This document shows, piece by piece, positions 62,651-64,000 of a stretch of 64,000 nt of DNA (positions are counted from its first letter, which is position 1; each line of letters opens with the position of its first letter). The translations under genes and the position numbers were made by a program. Below the pieces are notes generated by a model, which had not been told where the DNA came from, did not search any database, and saw only the letters and a program-made list of their open reading frames with translations. This stretch comes from Microbacterium terregens (GTDB taxonomy: Bacteria > Actinomycetota > Actinomycetes > Actinomycetales > Microbacteriaceae). Location of the stretch: NCBI RefSeq assembly GCF_039534975.1, contig NZ_BAAAWH010000001.1:1674001-1738000 (forward strand), given 5' to 3'.

Positions 62651-64000
62651 TTAGGAGCCGCGCTCCTTCTCACGGTTGCGCGGCTTCTTCGTGCCGTCAT
62701 CGGAGACGATCACGTTGGACGGGCGAACCGCGGTCTCCGAGCTGTGCCCGTCGTCGATCGGCACCCGCGGAGCATCCGGGACTCCCGCGCGATCGTGCGC
62801 GGCCTGGATCTCGGCGTCTTCCTCCGTGGCGATGTGCTCCAGCTCGTGGTGCTGGTGCACTGCTGCCGCGTCGAGTTCGGACTGCGTGAGCGGGGCGAGA
62901 CGATCCTCGAACAGCGTGCGCGACAGCACCGCACGGATGTTCTCGTACCAGGGGATGCGTCCCTTGGCGTTCGGTCGCACGACGAGAGGCTCGTAGTTGT
63001 CGTTGTCGACGAGCTTCCAGCGCTCGTACTCATCCACCGGCTGGTGGACCTCGATGTACTCGCCACCGGGAAGGCGGACGATGCGACCGGACTCGTAGCC
63101 GTGCAGGGCGATCTCGCGGTCCTTCTTCTGCAGCGCGATGCAGATGCGCTTCGTCACGAAGTAGGCGATCACCGGCCCGAGGAACAGGAGCGCCTGCAAG
63201 CCGTGGATGACGCCTTCCATCGTGAGGTGGAAGTGCGTTGCGATGATGTCCGAGGATGCCGCGGCCCAGAGCACCGCGTAGAAGGTGACTCCGGCGGCAC
63301 CGATGGCCGTGCGCGTCGCGGCGTTGCGGGGACGCTGCGCGATGTGGTGTTCGCGCTTGTCTCCGGTGATCCACGCCTCGAGGAAGGGGTAGAGCAGCAC
63401 CGCGACGATGAACACGCCGATGATGACCAACGGCACGAGGATGTTGAACGACCAGGTGCGGTCCAGGAAGACGAACTCCCAGCCCGGCGGCACGAGCCGG
63501 AGCGCACCGTCGGCGAAGCCGATGTACCAGTCCGGCTGGGTCCCGGCGGACACCGGGGACGGGTCGTAGGGGCCGTAGTTCCAGATCGGGTTGATCGTGA
63601 ACAGCGAGGCGATCAGGACGATCACGCCGAACGTGATGAACAGGAACCCGCCCATCTTCGACATGTACACCGGCATCATCGGGTAGCCGACGACGTTGCT
63701 GTTCTTGCGGCCGGGACCGGCGAACTGAGTGTGCTTGTTGATCACCATCAGCATGAGGTGCAGCACGATCAGACCGACGAGGATCGCCGGCAGCAGCAGG
63801 ATGTGGAGGGTGTAGAGACGGCCCACGATCGCCACGCCAGGGAATTCACCGCCGAACAGCAGGAACGACGTCCAGGTGCCGATCAGCGGGATGCCCTTGA
63901 TCATCCCGTCGATGATGCGCAGACCGTTGCCGGAGAGCAGGTCATCGGGAAGGGAGTACCCGGTGAAGCCCTCGGCCATCGCCAGGATGAACAGGACGAA
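62651..64000 (-). CDS. qcrB: cytochrome bc1 complex cytochrome b subunit, N-terminus off the edge
   Basis: This is the C-terminal 449 residues of an actinobacterial cytochrome b of the bc1-type quinol:cytochrome c reductase. The gene continues past the right edge (the frame stays open through 64000), so the N-terminal helices with most haem ligands are missing. Visible are LHILLLPAILVGLIVLH with a haem-ligand-type histidine, the quinol-site segment PDWYIGF, later helices and a long acidic and His-rich cytoplasmic C-terminus of about 150 residues that is typical of actinobacterial QcrB. It converges on the cta genes. The rest of qcr and ctaE should lie to the right. Confidence 0.95.
   Translation of the reverse strand, partial: FVLFILAMAEGFTGYSLPDDLLSGNGLRIIDGMIKGIPLIGTWTSFLLFGGEFPGVAIVGRLYTLHILLLPAILVGLIVLHLMLMVINKHTQFAGPGRKNSNVVGYPMMPVYMSKMGGFLFITFGVIVLIASLFTINPIWNYGPYDPSPVSAGTQPDWYIGFADGALRLVPPGWEFVFLDRTWSFNILVPLVIIGVFIVAVLLYPFLEAWITGDKREHHIAQRPRNAATRTAIGAAGVTFYAVLWAAASSDIIATHFHLTMEGVIHGLQALLFLGPVIAYFVTKRICIALQKKDREIALHGYESGRIVRLPGGEYIEVHQPVDEYERWKLVDNDNYEPLVVRPNAKGRIPWYENIRAVLSRTLFEDRLAPLTQSELDAAAVHQHHELEHIATEEDAEIQAAHDRAGVPDAPRVPIDDGHSSETAVRPSNVIVSDDGTKKPRNREKERGS

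Noticed and set aside
1..64000. tRNA, rRNA, riboswitch, phage or insertion sequence
   Set aside because: Reading both strands I found no cloverleaf with a TTCGA loop, no rRNA segment, no transposase or integrase and no recognisable riboswitch. A covariance-model search would be needed to exclude small RNAs.

Overview
This 64 kb window is chromosomal DNA from a high-GC actinobacterium, most likely Microbacteriaceae and probably Microbacterium or a close relative. The GC content, GTG and TTG starts, many leaderless promoters and the gene order all point that way. The order follows the actinobacterial block that in Mycobacterium tuberculosis runs from wag31 through ftsZ, the mur genes, mraZ, pknL, aroG and the acyltransferase to the cytochrome bc1 and aa3 genes. 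I see no rRNA, tRNA, phage, insertion sequence or CRISPR array. Almost every gene is recognisable; the new material is in non-coding signals, repeats and a few odd proteins.

Layout. 0-8.4 kb: a class I glutamine amidotransferase, glycogen phosphorylase (with a LacI-type operator), a hotdog thioesterase, a CYTH protein, dihydrolipoyl dehydrogenase, and a divergent copper pair (CopC-like protein and a Met/Cys-rich four-helix copper protein), then an 88 bp tandem repeat. 8.5-11.4 kb: a GarA/OdhI-type FHA protein, two MerR regulators (the first FtsR-like) and an orphan ParA. 11.4-17.1 kb: pyruvate carboxylase, a MinD/ParA-like ATPase with a long acidic head, and peptide deformylase. 17.2-24.1 kb: long-chain acyl-CoA synthetase, ROK glucokinase, a lysophospholipid acyltransferase, an M23-like exported protein and class II DAHP synthase. 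24.1-29.5 kb: a PASTA kinase (PknL position), a triple-LysM protein, an Rv2175c-type DNA-binding protein, a polyprenyl synthetase and a DUF3040 protein.

29.6-46.2 kb is the division and cell wall cluster: mraZ, rsmH, ftsL-like, ftsI, murF, mraY, murD, ftsW, murG, murC, ftsQ, ftsZ, yggS, sepF, yggT, divIVA. murE is missing from its usual place between ftsI and murF. 46.2-57.6 kb: lspA, an RluA-family pseudouridine synthase, dnaE, a four-TM protein with pentapeptide repeats, hisD, nrdR, pyrD, DUF3043 and an M20 dipeptidase. 57.6-64 kb: an A-type Fe-S carrier and ctaC-ctaD-ctaF, then a PP2C phosphatase and a rhodanese protein, and convergent qcrB running off the right edge.

Together the genes link envelope growth (lipid II synthesis, divisome, polar growth through DivIVA) with Ser/Thr phosphorylation (PASTA kinase, PP2C phosphatase, FHA protein, Rv2175c-like protein) and central carbon and respiration (glgP, glk, pyc, lpdA, cta/qcr). 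The most useful non-coding signals are a -10 hexamer placed exactly 6 nt before the start codon of twelve genes, three AGTGG boxes before mraZ, two palindromes before ftsZ, and a dispersed family of intergenic palindromes.
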